In this document: one piece after another, positions 1 to 9,431 of the stretch
How the letters are laid out: every line of letters begins with the position of its first letter
Position numbering within the stretch: the first letter of the stretch is position 1
NCBI GenBank assembly: GCA_003216915.1
Contig: QCIB01000003.1
Location: 50,175 to 114,174, forward strand
Origin: Prochlorococcus sp. AG-402-I23
GTDB lineage: Bacteria > Cyanobacteriota > Cyanobacteriia > PCC-6307 > Cyanobiaceae
Length of the DNA stretch: 64,000 bases
Direction of reading: 5' to 3'
Notes under the pieces: model-generated
The model's database searches: none
Told to the model about the DNA's origin: nothing
The model's input: the letters and a program-made list of their open reading frames with translations, nothing else
Translations under genes and position numbers: made by a program

Positions 1-288
1 GAATTAACTGAGTTAATTAAGGATTACGTTGCTACAGAATTATTATCAAGTATTGAAATTGACTTTCTTGAAGGAGAATTATGGGAAACTACTCAGCATA
101 TCGAAGAAATAAATACAGTTATCAAAGCTCCAAAAAATATATGTAAGAAATTAGGACTAGGTGAAAAATCTTGTTGGCAATTATGTTGTGCAGCGGTTCT
201 TGACTCCTCAAGACCATTAAAGAATGGACAAAATAGAGTTGATAATTTTAAAAAATTAATTAATCGATATGAAATTGGCTACATTTAA
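1..288 (+). CDS. hypothetical protein, C-terminal part (truncated by window edge)
   Basis: open frame 1 from window start to TAA at 286-288 (...NRYEIGYI*). Confidence 0.6.
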   Translation, partial: ELTELIKDYVATELLSSIEIDFLEGELWETTQHIEEINTVIKAPKNICKKLGLGEKSCWQLCCAAVLDSSRPLKNGQNRVDNFKKLINRYEIGYI

Positions 289-300
289 AAAAAAGACTCA

Positions 301-597
301 ATGATACGTTTACTTCTTGCATCAATACTTTTTTTTATTCCACAAGGAGGTTTTGCTGATGAAAGGCAAAGAGAAATTGAGAATGAAGCAATAAATCTTG
401 TAATTAAAAAATATGGAAAAGGCTTAGAAAACAGATTAAAAGGAACGGGAGTAACTCCCAGTTATCGAAGTTGGTATGAAAATGATTGTTTTGTAAGTAT
501 TGCAGCAGGTACATACCAAGAAGATACTTGGTCGGCAATGAAGTGGTTTAGCGTTAATGTCTGTTCTGAATCAGCTGAAATAATGGAAAGTGAATGA
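301..597 (+). CDS. small secreted hypothetical protein
   Basis: ORF with N-terminal signal-like segment MIRLLLASILFFIPQGGFA. Confidence 0.6.
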   Translation: MIRLLLASILFFIPQGGFADERQREIENEAINLVIKKYGKGLENRLKGTGVTPSYRSWYENDCFVSIAAGTYQEDTWSAMKWFSVNVCSESAEIMESE

Positions 598-1331
598 AGG
601 AAATAAGACGCCTATTAGTTTTGCAGCATTTAGAAATAGAGGGGCCTGGTCTTTTTGAACAATTTGCTAAAGAAAGAGATTTAAAAATAGAAATTATTCG
701 TTTAGATAACAAAAATGCTCTGCCGCAAACAAAAAAAGGTGACTTAATTTTAATTATGGGTGGACCAATGGGAGTTAAAGATATTGGAAGCGAAAGATAT
801 CCATGGCTTAAGTTAGAAAGAGATTTTATAAAAAAAGAATTAGAAAATGAGAGACCTATAGTTGGTGTTTGCTTAGGTGCTCAGTTGCTTGCGAGTGCTG
901 CTGGAGGAGATGTAGAAATTCTTAAATGTGGATCACCTCCAAAAGCATTACCAGAAATTGGATGGTCTCAAATTTTTATAGACAAATCGAATAAGGACTT
1001 TAAAGCACTGTTTGAAGACCCTTTTCATGTACTACATTGGCATGGAGATAGGATTTTATTACCTAATAAAGCAGAACTCATTGCTAGTAGTGAACGTTGT
1101 AAGGAACAGTTTTTTAGGATTGGTAATTTTGCTTACGGATTACAATTCCATATAGAGACGACGGGGGGAATGATAAATAACTGGATTAAAGAAGATAAAG
1201 AGTTTGTCCTTAAAGGATTAGGCTTAAATGGTCAGGAGATTTTAAAAGAAGAGAATAAAAAATATATTGATAAAACTTTTTTAAAAAGAAAGCTTCTAAT
1301 AAGTAAATTATTTGAATTATTAGATAATTAA
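594..1331 (+). CDS. class I glutamine amidotransferase domain protein (GMP synthase-like)
   Basis: GVCLGAQLLA nucleophile-elbow motif and LQFHIE motif. Confidence 0.85.
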   Translation: MKEIRRLLVLQHLEIEGPGLFEQFAKERDLKIEIIRLDNKNALPQTKKGDLILIMGGPMGVKDIGSERYPWLKLERDFIKKELENERPIVGVCLGAQLLASAAGGDVEILKCGSPPKALPEIGWSQIFIDKSNKDFKALFEDPFHVLHWHGDRILLPNKAELIASSERCKEQFFRIGNFAYGLQFHIETTGGMINNWIKEDKEFVLKGLGLNGQEILKEENKKYIDKTFLKRKLLISKLFELLDN

Positions 1332-1350
1332 AAAGGGAATAATAAACCAG

Positions 1351-1376
1351 TAAAAAAGGGCTTGATAAAGCCCTAA
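1351..1376 (-). terminator. rho-independent terminator of the minus-strand hli gene
   Basis: AGGGCTT-gata-AAGCCCT stem with T-run on the minus strand. Confidence 0.7.
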
Positions 1377-1396
1377 AAGAATTAAACAGGTTTTTA

Positions 1397-1525
1397 CTAG
1401 AAAATACCTGGAAGAATTTGACCAGTAAAATAATAAGCTCCCACAAGAGCAAACATTCCAAGCATTGCAGCTTTACCATTAAGCTTTTCAGCTTTTTCGG
1501 TCATAATTTTTTTTGCGAATTCCAT
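1397..1525 (-). CDS. hli: high-light-inducible protein (Hli/HLIP), 42 aa
   Basis: rc translation MEFAKKIMTEKAEKLNGKAAMLGMFALVGAYYFTGQILPGIF*, HLIP motif. Confidence 0.9.
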   Translation of the reverse strand: MEFAKKIMTEKAEKLNGKAAMLGMFALVGAYYFTGQILPGIF

Positions 1526-1828
1526 AATAAAGTGAAATAGATTATATCTAAAAACTAATTATTCAAATTTAAGAATGATGTAGTTTTTTCTACCAAACTG
1601 ATATCTTTCTAAATATTTAAAAATAAATATTTAAAAACAGCATTGAACTCTTAATAGTTTGCGAACCAATCTGTAAAGCGTAGAAAGCCTAAAAAACAAA
1701 TATTTAAATTAAATGTCACGGTTATGTTACGTTTATGTAGTAAAAATCTTGAAAATAACTTTATTTCAGCTTAATACTTTACATTTGTTAATAGTAGTGT
1801 TACATTAGTTAACAATTACAAAACTTCA

Positions 1829-2035
1829 ATGGCTAATTCAAACGTTACTACTGAATCAGGCGGCAGACAGAATATGTTTCCTACTGAAACACGTCCTTAC
1901 ATAGATGAGTCTGTTTCATACGACAGCTACCCACAAAATGCAGAAAAAGTTAATGGTCGTTGGGCAATGATTGGCCTTGTTGCATTAGTAGGTGCTTACG
2001 TTTCAACTGGACAAATTATTCCTGGAATTTTTTAA
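1829..2035 (+). CDS. hli: high-light-inducible protein
   Basis: NGRWAMIGLVALVGAYVSTGQIIPGIF HLIP motif. Confidence 0.92.
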   Translation: MANSNVTTESGGRQNMFPTETRPYIDESVSYDSYPQNAEKVNGRWAMIGLVALVGAYVSTGQIIPGIF

Positions 2036-2295
2036 TGAGTCCACTTTCAGGTTTTTTAGCCGTAATTGTATTCTTTACAGCCATCCTCGTTGCTTATTTA
2101 ACCAAGCAATTTCAAAACGAAAATTTTAACTATTCATCTTCTAATCAAATGAAAAACACAAACACAAAAGTCAAAACAATCGAAAAAGAAAAAGTTGTTG
2201 CTGAAACTCTTAACGGCAGATTCGCAATGCTTGGATTAATTGCTGCTGTTGGAGCATACCTAACAACAGGTCAAATAATTCCTGGTTTTGTTTAA
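2035..2295 (+). CDS. hli: high-light-inducible protein with extra N-terminal TM segment
   Basis: TAATG overlap with previous hli; MSPLSGFLAVIVFFTA... then ETLNGRFAMLGLIAAVGAYLTTGQIIPGFV. Confidence 0.9.
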   Translation: MSPLSGFLAVIVFFTAILVAYLTKQFQNENFNYSSSNQMKNTNTKVKTIEKEKVVAETLNGRFAMLGLIAAVGAYLTTGQIIPGFV

Positions 2296-2330
2296 AAACC
2301 TACTATTTAACAATTCTAAAAATCAGAAAA

Positions 2331-2459
2331 ATGGAAAATTCAAAAACAACTTATTGGCAAAACGCCGAGAGAACTAATGGAAGAATGGCAATGATGGGCT
2401 TATTTGCATTAGTTGTAAATTATGGCTTATTCGGATGGATAATCCCAGGAATTTTTTAA
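2331..2459 (+). CDS. hli: high-light-inducible protein, 42 aa
   Basis: MENSKTTYWQNAERTNGRMAMMGLFALVVNYGLFGWIIPGIF*. Confidence 0.9.
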   Translation: MENSKTTYWQNAERTNGRMAMMGLFALVVNYGLFGWIIPGIF

Positions 2460-2460
2460 A

Positions 2461-2640
2461 ATGAATTTAGGCTTACTTTTTCTTAAAGTAAATACTTTGG
2501 GAGTTATAACTCTTTCTGAACTTGATTGGATAACTAACCATCAATCTGAATTTTCAAGGTTAGATATGGCTTTAGTTATTAAAATCGGCCGTCATATGGA
2601 TTCTGGAGTTGTGGAAATTGATAATAGATTGCCTGTTTAA
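2461..2640 (+). CDS. small conserved-looking protein downstream of hli cluster (59 aa)
   Basis: ATG to TAA frame MNLGLLFLKVNTLGVITLSELDWITNHQSEFSRLDMALVIKIGRHMDSGVVEIDNRLPV*, followed by a strong terminator. Confidence 0.7.
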   Translation: MNLGLLFLKVNTLGVITLSELDWITNHQSEFSRLDMALVIKIGRHMDSGVVEIDNRLPV

Positions 2641-2662
2641 TTTTTAAAAATTGATCGTCATG

Positions 2663-2698
2663 AGTGTTTGTCAATAGGGATACTGACAAACACTTTTT
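2663..2698 (+). terminator. rho-independent terminator of hli cluster
   Basis: AGTGTTTGTCA / TGACAAACACT 11-bp perfect stem followed by TTTTT. Confidence 0.9.
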
Positions 2699-2716
2699 AA
2701 TGAGAAAAATATTTGT

Positions 2717-2754
2717 AAAAAAAAGAGATTGTTTCTTAGCTAAAAACAATCTCT
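2717..2754 (-). terminator. rho-independent terminator on the minus strand
   Basis: AGAGATTGTTT / AAACAATCTCT 11-bp stem; A-run on left gives U-run on minus strand. Confidence 0.8.
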
Positions 2755-2847
2755 CAATTACCTAATTCTTACATGGAAATTTCAAGTAAGCTTTCAGATC
2801 TTAACTGATTTGTTTTTATAGTAAATCCGTAAAAATGCTTTTGTAAT

Positions 2848-3063
2848 TTATCTTTTTAAACCACCTCTTTTTATCCAAAGGAACCATGTAACCCAAATAG
2901 GAGGAAGGAATCTGATTAAAAAAGAAATTTTATATATATAAAATGGGGCATTTTCACTTTGAAATAAATTCATCAAAAAGGAAGATATAGTTACCCAAAG
3001 TAAAATTATTAATATATTTGCTCCCAACAAAGCGAACTTATTTTGTTTGAATATTTTTGGCAT
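2848..3063 (-). CDS. hypothetical membrane protein (71 aa)
   Basis: ORF with hydrophobic segments. Confidence 0.5.
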   Translation of the reverse strand: MPKIFKQNKFALLGANILIILLWVTISSFLMNLFQSENAPFYIYKISFLIRFLPPIWVTWFLWIKRGGLKR

Positions 3064-3121
3064 AAGGTAATTTTTTTATATTATTAATTTTAAAAAATCT
3101 CGGGAAATAAATTATACATTA

Positions 3122-3433
3122 TCAAAAAAACTTCAAATTTAAAATCCATATCCAAATAAAAAAAGTACTAAACTTCAATCCCTCTCCAAAAAACAATCCA
3201 AAAACGATAGGAGGAGAAAATATTAAAAAAAGAATAGATAATAAACTAAATAACGCAAATGATCCTCTTATAAAAAAATTCTTTCTTTTTGTTCTTCTTA
3301 GATTTTTTAAAGTATTCCACTCCCATTCGATAAATCTATAGAACTTTTCTGATAATAAAAAAAAATACTTCATTAATATTATTAATTTCTTTCGGCTTTT
3401 CTTATTTATAAAATTAATTTCACCTGTTAGCAA
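3122..3433 (-). CDS. hypothetical protein; start may be internal (MKYFFLLSEKF...)
   Basis: ORF track. Confidence 0.4.
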   Translation of the reverse strand: MLTGEINFINKKSRKKLIILMKYFFLLSEKFYRFIEWEWNTLKNLRRTKRKNFFIRGSFALFSLLSILFLIFSPPIVFGLFFGEGLKFSTFFIWIWILNLKFF

Positions 3434-3717
3434 TAAACCTTATCCCCTTCTTCAGAAAGATAGTAAATTTTATTTTCTGAACTTACAAAGAAAGTTAATC
3501 CCTTATATTGTGATCTTTTAAATTTATCTAATCTAAGTTTGTGTAAATCCCAATCATCAGTACTTATGTCAGGATTAAATTCTTGTTCTTTTAAGAAAGG
3601 TACATAAGTTGGAATAATTGTTGTTTTTTGGGCTAACCCTCTATTTCGTTTTGCATAAAAAAGTAATAAAAATAAAAGTACAAAAAAAAGAATTAATAAT
3701 ATATTTGTCATTGTCAA
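3427..3717 (-). CDS. hypothetical single-TM protein
   Basis: N-terminal TM then soluble domain; ends YYLSEEGDKVYC. Confidence 0.55.
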   Translation of the reverse strand: MTMTNILLILFFVLLFLLLFYAKRNRGLAQKTTIIPTYVPFLKEQEFNPDISTDDWDLHKLRLDKFKRSQYKGLTFFVSSENKIYYLSEEGDKVYC

Positions 3718-3743
3718 TTTTTCTAATTTGAAAAAACTTTATT

Positions 3744-4016
3744 TTGGAGAATCAAGAACTCTTCACAATAAATTTCTTAGTAAGTAAAAAATCCTATTTT
3801 TATATTCTTGTATTTTTGAATACTTATCAAGGGTTTCCTAAATCAGATTATAAAATAAGTCGCATTTTCAACATGACTCAAAATTCCATGAATACTCCTT
3901 ATGCAAAAAGAGTAGCTGAAAAATTCAGAGAGGCTCAAAACTATTTAAAAACTAATGGTTTTAGTAGATCAACTAAACATTTAATGGAAGATATTGAAAA
4001 TTCTGTTGAAAAATAA
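3744..4016 (+). CDS. hypothetical protein; true start likely an internal Met (MTQNSMNTPYAKRVAEKFREAQ...)
   Basis: ORF; TAATG coupling to next small ORF. Confidence 0.5.
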   Translation: MENQELFTINFLVSKKSYFYILVFLNTYQGFPKSDYKISRIFNMTQNSMNTPYAKRVAEKFREAQNYLKTNGFSRSTKHLMEDIENSVEK

Positions 4017-4174
4017 TGCCAAATCCCCCTCACTTACCACAACTACAATATGGCTACGATGATGGCTTTACAACCATTGTTTTTGGGTTAATAGGAAGTT
4101 GCTTAGGATGTATCTTAATTTTATTAATTTCATTTTTTGAATTTAAATTCAAAAAGCAAAATAGTAAGCCTTAA
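4016..4174 (+). CDS. small single-TM hypothetical protein (52 aa)
   Basis: MPNPPHLPQLQYGYDDGFTTIVFGLIGSCLGCILILLISFFEFKFKKQNSKP*, overlapping start/stop with upstream ORF. Confidence 0.55.
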   Translation: MPNPPHLPQLQYGYDDGFTTIVFGLIGSCLGCILILLISFFEFKFKKQNSKP

Positions 4175-4182
4175 GAGACTTA

Positions 4183-5274
4183 CTAAACATTAAATAAGAA
4201 CTCCATTACATCACCTTCGTTAACAATATATTCCTTACCTTCACTTCTTAAAAGACCTTTAGTTTTTGCATTGGCAATTGAACCTGAATCAATTAAATTT
4301 TGATACGAAATAGTCTGAGCTCTTATAAATCCTTTTTCAAAATCAGTATGAATTACTCCTGCTGCCTGTGGCGCAGTCATCCCATCTTTTATGGTCCATG
4401 CTTTTGTCTCCTTTTCTCCGGTGGTGAAATAAGTTTTTAATCCCAATAATTTATATGTTGATCTAATTAAAGAACTTAATCCCCCTTCTTCTACTCCTAA
4501 ACCAATAAGGTAGTCTTTTTTATCTTCTGGTTCTAACTCTATTAATTCAGATTCGACTTGCGCTGATATTTTTATACATTCTGTATTTTCATTGCTTGCA
4601 AAACTCTGAACTTTTGATGAGAAATCATTACCTTCAGCTAAATCATTTTCATTCAAATTTGTTGCGTAAATAATTGGTTTAGACGTAAGGAAGCCTAGTT
4701 GCTTAATTATTAAATTTTCTTCTTCACTCAAAGATATTGATCTAACTGAAAGTCCTTTCTGTAGCTCTTCTTCAATTTTTTCTAGTAAATCATCTTCTTT
4801 TGCTGCCTCATTACTAGTTCTAACCTGTTTTTTAATTCTTTCTCTTCTTTTTTGAAGTTGGGATAAATCAGCTAAATTCAATTCCAAATTAATTATCTCA
4901 ATGTCATCCAAGGGATCTACCTTACCGGAAACATGAATTACATCACTATCTTCAAAGCACCTCACAACATGTACTATTGCATCAACCTCCCTAATATTTG
5001 ATAAAAATTTATTTCCCAAACCCTCACCTTTACTGGCTCCTTTTACTAGTCCTGCGATATCTACAAATTCAATTTTTGTTGGGATAATATTTTGGCTAGA
5101 ACTTAAATCGCCTAACTCTTGTAACCTTTGATCTGGGACAGAAACTATACCTTTATTAGGTTCTATAGTACAAAAGGGAAAATTAGCCGCTTGAGCTTTA
5201 GCATTTTCTACAAGTGCATTAAATAAAGTTGATTTTCCAACATTTGGTAATCCAATAATACCGGCTTTTAACAT
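4183..5274 (-). CDS. ychF: redox-regulated/ribosome-binding GTPase YchF
   Basis: GLPNVGKSTLFNAL, DIAGLVKGASKGEGLGNKFL, C-terminal TGS-like domain. Confidence 0.97.
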   Translation of the reverse strand: MLKAGIIGLPNVGKSTLFNALVENAKAQAANFPFCTIEPNKGIVSVPDQRLQELGDLSSSQNIIPTKIEFVDIAGLVKGASKGEGLGNKFLSNIREVDAIVHVVRCFEDSDVIHVSGKVDPLDDIEIINLELNLADLSQLQKRRERIKKQVRTSNEAAKEDDLLEKIEEELQKGLSVRSISLSEEENLIIKQLGFLTSKPIIYATNLNENDLAEGNDFSSKVQSFASNENTECIKISAQVESELIELEPEDKKDYLIGLGVEEGGLSSLIRSTYKLLGLKTYFTTGEKETKAWTIKDGMTAPQAAGVIHTDFEKGFIRAQTISYQNLIDSGSIANAKTKGLLRSEGKEYIVNEGDVMEFLFNV

Positions 5275-5418
5275 TTGAAAAATTTTATGGAAAAATTATA
5301 CAGAAAACATCTTCTAGTAATATAGTATTTACTTAACCAATCTTGGATAAGTTAATTATAATCGACTTGATTATTTATTTAGTTCCCAAATATTATCAAT
5401 TACTTTTTTTCAAAAGAA

Positions 5419-6480
5419 ATGCTTGATTTAATAAAAAAAAATATAAATCTAAGAAGTGGAATTATATTACTTTCTTTAACTATATTTTTCGTTTTCATAA
5501 CCAATTCTTTCAAGAAAAATAAATCAAAAGACATTTCTGATTTTGTAGTTCAAGTTGAAAAAGGAATCCTCTCAGATTCAATTAATACAAGTGGTGAAGT
5601 AAAAGCAATCAGGACAAGCAATATTGGGCCTCGGAAGCAAGGTGTAATAAAAGAAATCAAAGTAGATGAGGGCGATCTTGTAAAAAAAGATCAGGTTTTA
5701 GCTTCACTTGATGATGAAGACTTTATCTATAAAATTGAAGAACTTAAATTAAATGTAGAAAAACAAAAATCTGAATTTTTAAGAAGAGAATACTTATATC
5801 AAGAAGGTGCCGTAAGCAAAGAAGATTACGAAAGTTATAAAAATAAATACAAAATTAGTAGCGCCAAACTTAATGATGCAAAAGCTGAAAAAAGTTTCTA
5901 TCTAATTAAAGCTCCTTATGGAGGAAAGATAACTGCAAAATATGCGGAGATAGGATCTTATGTCACACCAAGTACAAACTTAAGTTCAGACCCTAAAACC
6001 AAAAACTTTATTTTTGAACTATCAGAGGGTCTAGAGATTGTGGCCAAAGTTCCTGAGAGTGACATTGGCAGAATAAAAATAGGTCAAGAAGCCTCAGTAA
6101 GAATTGAGGCTTATCCCTCAAAAAAATATAGTGCCATAGTTAAAAAAATAGCTACAAGAGCTGTAAAAGATAATAATGTAACCTCATTCGAAGTAACTTT
6201 AAATTTTAAAGATATTTTTGAAGAAATTAAAATTGGAATGACTGCAGATCTTGAATTTAGAGTCGAAGGTAATCAAGAAAAAATCCTAGTGCCAACAGTT
6301 TCTATTGTCACAGAAAAAGGAGAAAAAGGAATTTTGAAAGTTGATAAAAACAATTCTCCCAAATTTGAAAAAATCGAAATTGGTATTAGTAGTGGAAATA
6401 AAACATCAGTCATTGATGGATTAGAACCTGGAGAGCAAATCTTTATTGATATTCCACCTTGGGCTAAGAAGAGAAAATGA
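5419..6480 (+). CDS. HlyD/DevB-like membrane fusion protein (exporter periplasmic adaptor)
   Basis: N-terminal TM, biotinyl-lipoyl-like GVIKEIKVDEGDLVKKDQVLASLDDED, coiled coil. Confidence 0.85.
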   Translation: MLDLIKKNINLRSGIILLSLTIFFVFITNSFKKNKSKDISDFVVQVEKGILSDSINTSGEVKAIRTSNIGPRKQGVIKEIKVDEGDLVKKDQVLASLDDEDFIYKIEELKLNVEKQKSEFLRREYLYQEGAVSKEDYESYKNKYKISSAKLNDAKAEKSFYLIKAPYGGKITAKYAEIGSYVTPSTNLSSDPKTKNFIFELSEGLEIVAKVPESDIGRIKIGQEASVRIEAYPSKKYSAIVKKIATRAVKDNNVTSFEVTLNFKDIFEEIKIGMTADLEFRVEGNQEKILVPTVSIVTEKGEKGILKVDKNNSPKFEKIEIGISSGNKTSVIDGLEPGEQIFIDIPPWAKKRK

Positions 6481-9407
6481 GTTTAAAATCTGAAAACTCT
6501 AAAAAACCAATTTTACTTTTAGTCGATGGCCACTCACTTGCTTTTAGAAGCTTCTATGCATTTAGCAAAGGGATTGATGGAGGTTTAACCACCAAAGAGG
6601 GATTTCCAACAAGTGTCACTTATGGATTTCTAAAAAGTCTTCTGGATAATTGCAAAAATATTAGTCCTGAGGGTGTTTGTATTACGTTTGATACAGAAAA
6701 ACCAACTTTCAGACATGAATTAGATCCAAATTATAAGGCCAATAGAGATGTAGCACCAGATGTTTTTTTTCAGGATATTGAACAACTAGAAATCATTTTA
6801 GAAGAAAGCCTTAATTTACCAATTTTTAAATCTCCAGGATACGAAGCAGATGATCTCCTAGGCACAATTGCAAATGATGCTTCTTCTAAAGGATGGTGCG
6901 TGAATATTCTTTCTGGTGATCGGGACTTATTTCAATTAGTAGATGATCAAAAAGATATTTATGTACTTTATATGGGTGGTGGTCCATATGCGAAAAGTGG
7001 TAATCCAACTCTTATGAATGAAAATGGAGTAAAAGAAAAATTAGGTGTTGCGCCAGAAAGAGTAGTTGATCTTAAAGCCCTAACTGGTGATAGTTCTGAT
7101 AATATTCCGGGTATTAAAGGGGTAGGTCCAAAAACTGCAATTAATCTACTAAAAGAGAACGACACGCTTGATGGAATCTATCAGGCTTTGGACAAGATTC
7201 TACAAAATAATGATAAAAAATATAAAGGATTCATCAAAGGTTCAGTTATAGAAAAGCTCAGAAACGATAAACATAATGCTTTTCTTTCCAGGGATTTGGC
7301 AAAAATAAATACTGAGGTGCCTTTAATTTTAAGTAACGATTATGAATTAAAAAATATAAATCAAGAACTACTTTCAGAGTCACTACAAAAACTTGAATTA
7401 TCAACACTACTTAGACAAATTGATATTTTCAATTCAACTTTCAGCAAAGGTGGTTTTGACAAAAATAATGTAGCTAAAGAAGAGGAGCAGGCACCAAAAG
7501 TCTCAAGTAGTAATGAATTAGAAAATAGTGAAAATAAAATCCCTAAAATCAACGTAATTGTTGTAAATGATTTCCAATTACTTGATAAATTAATTCAAAG
7601 ATTAGACAAGACCAATCAAATAGTTTCTTTAGATACAGAGACCAATAGTTTGAATCCAATCGATGCAGAACTTGTTGGGATAGGGTTATGTCTTGGAGAA
7701 GAAAATGATGATTTATTTTATATACCTCTTGGTCATCAAACAAAAAAAGAAACCTCCAATCAATTATCAATTGAAGATGTTTTCTCAAAGCTAAGAAATT
7801 GGATAGAAGATCCAAACAAAGAAAAGGTACTCCAAAATTCTAAATTTGATAGGCAAATATTTTTTAATCATGGACTTGATCTTAAAGGCGTAACCTTTGA
7901 CACCTTGTTAGCAGACTACCTTCTTAATAATCAGGAGAAGCATGGGTTAAGTGAAATTAGTTTTAGATTATTTGGATTTAAGCCTCCTTCATTTAAGGAA
8001 ACACTTGGGAAGAATAAAGACTTTTCATTTGTTGATATTGATGAAGCAAGTATTTACTGCGGTTATGATGTTTTTCTAACTTTTAAGATTGTCAAAATTT
8101 TTAAAGAAAGATTTGCAAAGGAAAAAGATGAATTAATCAGATTGTTCGAAGAAATCGAGCTGCCTTTAGAGCCGGTATTGTCTCAAATGGAAATGAATGG
8201 CATAACCATCGACATCCCTTATTTGGATAAACTCTCAAAAGAACTAAAAAGTACCTTAGAAGATATTGAAAGTAAAGTTTATGAATTGGCTGAAGAGAAT
8301 TTTAATCTATCTTCACCAAAACAACTTGGTGAGATCTTGTTTGAAAAATTAAATTTGGATAAAAAGAAATCACGGAAAACAAAAACAGGATGGAGTACAG
8401 ATGCATTAGTTCTTGAGAGATTAGTCGACGAACATGGAATAATCCAACATTTAATAAAACATAGAACTCTCAGCAAATTACTTAGTACTTATATAGATGC
8501 TCTTCCAAATCTTATTAACGAAAAGACAGGAAGAGTTCATACAAACTTTAATCAAGCTGCTACAGCGACTGGGAGACTAAGTAGTAGCAATCCTAATCTT
8601 CAAAATATCCCAGTCAGGACTGAATTTAGTAGGAGAATCAGAAAAGCATTCTTGCCTGAAAAAAATTGGAAACTTTTATCAGCTGATTATTCTCAGATCG
8701 AATTAAGAATACTCGCTCACTTAGCAGATGAAGAAATACTAATAAATGCGTTTCATAAAAATGATGACATTCATTCTTTGACTGCAAGATTAATTTTTGA
8801 GAAAGAAGAAATATCATCCGACGAAAGGAGAGTTGGGAAAACAATAAATTTTGGAGTTATCTATGGTATGGGTATAAAAAAGTTTGCCCGTTCAACAGGA
8901 GTAAGTACCCCAGAGGCAAAAGAATTCCTAATAAAATACAAAGAAAGATATTCAAAAATTTTCAAATTTCTTGAACTCCAAGAAAGGCTTGCCTTATCAA
9001 AAGGTTATGTAAAAACAATTTTTGGTCGAAAAAGAGAATTTAAGTTTGATAAAAATGGACTTGGAAGATTAATAGGGAAAGATCCTTACGAAATTGACCT
9101 GCAATCTGCAAGAAGGGCTGGCATGGAAGCACAGTCATTAAGAGCGGCAGCTAATGCACCAATTCAGGGTTCAAGTGCAGACATTATTAAAATTGCAATG
9201 GTTCAACTAAATAAGAAATTCATAGAAATGAATGTTCCCGCAAAAATGCTTTTACAAGTACATGATGAATTATTGTTTGAAGTTGAACCAAATTCTTTGG
9301 AAATTACGACGAAATTAGTAAAGAAGACTATGGAAGATTGTGTAAAATTAAATGTGCCTCTTTTAGTTGATATTGGTATTGGAGACAATTGGATGGAGAC
9401 AAAATAA
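6477..9407 (+). CDS. polA: DNA polymerase I
   Basis: 5'-3' exonuclease, 3'-5' exo-like and family A polymerase motifs (DYSQIELRILAHLADE, INFGVIYGMG, QVHDELLFE). Confidence 0.98.
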   Translation: MSLKSENSKKPILLLVDGHSLAFRSFYAFSKGIDGGLTTKEGFPTSVTYGFLKSLLDNCKNISPEGVCITFDTEKPTFRHELDPNYKANRDVAPDVFFQDIEQLEIILEESLNLPIFKSPGYEADDLLGTIANDASSKGWCVNILSGDRDLFQLVDDQKDIYVLYMGGGPYAKSGNPTLMNENGVKEKLGVAPERVVDLKALTGDSSDNIPGIKGVGPKTAINLLKENDTLDGIYQALDKILQNNDKKYKGFIKGSVIEKLRNDKHNAFLSRDLAKINTEVPLILSNDYELKNINQELLSESLQKLELSTLLRQIDIFNSTFSKGGFDKNNVAKEEEQAPKVSSSNELENSENKIPKINVIVVNDFQLLDKLIQRLDKTNQIVSLDTETNSLNPIDAELVGIGLCLGEENDDLFYIPLGHQTKKETSNQLSIEDVFSKLRNWIEDPNKEKVLQNSKFDRQIFFNHGLDLKGVTFDTLLADYLLNNQEKHGLSEISFRLFGFKPPSFKETLGKNKDFSFVDIDEASIYCGYDVFLTFKIVKIFKERFAKEKDELIRLFEEIELPLEPVLSQMEMNGITIDIPYLDKLSKELKSTLEDIESKVYELAEENFNLSSPKQLGEILFEKLNLDKKKSRKTKTGWSTDALVLERLVDEHGIIQHLIKHRTLSKLLSTYIDALPNLINEKTGRVHTNFNQAATATGRLSSSNPNLQNIPVRTEFSRRIRKAFLPEKNWKLLSADYSQIELRILAHLADEEILINAFHKNDDIHSLTARLIFEKEEISSDERRVGKTINFGVIYGMGIKKFARSTGVSTPEAKEFLIKYKERYSKIFKFLELQERLALSKGYVKTIFGRKREFKFDKNGLGRLIGKDPYEIDLQSARRAGMEAQSLRAAANAPIQGSSADIIKIAMVQLNKKFIEMNVPAKMLLQVHDELLFEVEPNSLEITTKLVKKTMEDCVKLNVPLLVDIGIGDNWMETK

Positions 9408-9431
9408 ACCTTATGAAATACTTAATTTAAG

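Noticed and set aside
1210-1479. 89-aa minus-strand ORF
   Set aside because: Overlaps the amidotransferase 3' end and the real hli gene in another frame.
1785-1815. TTGTTAA...TTAACAA inverted repeat before the hli cluster
   Set aside because: Only 7 bp in very AT-rich promoter DNA; too weak to call an operator.
6968-9388. Several minus-strand ORFs of 61-88 aa inside polA
   Set aside because: Antisense to a clearly coding gene; no protein-like motifs of their own.
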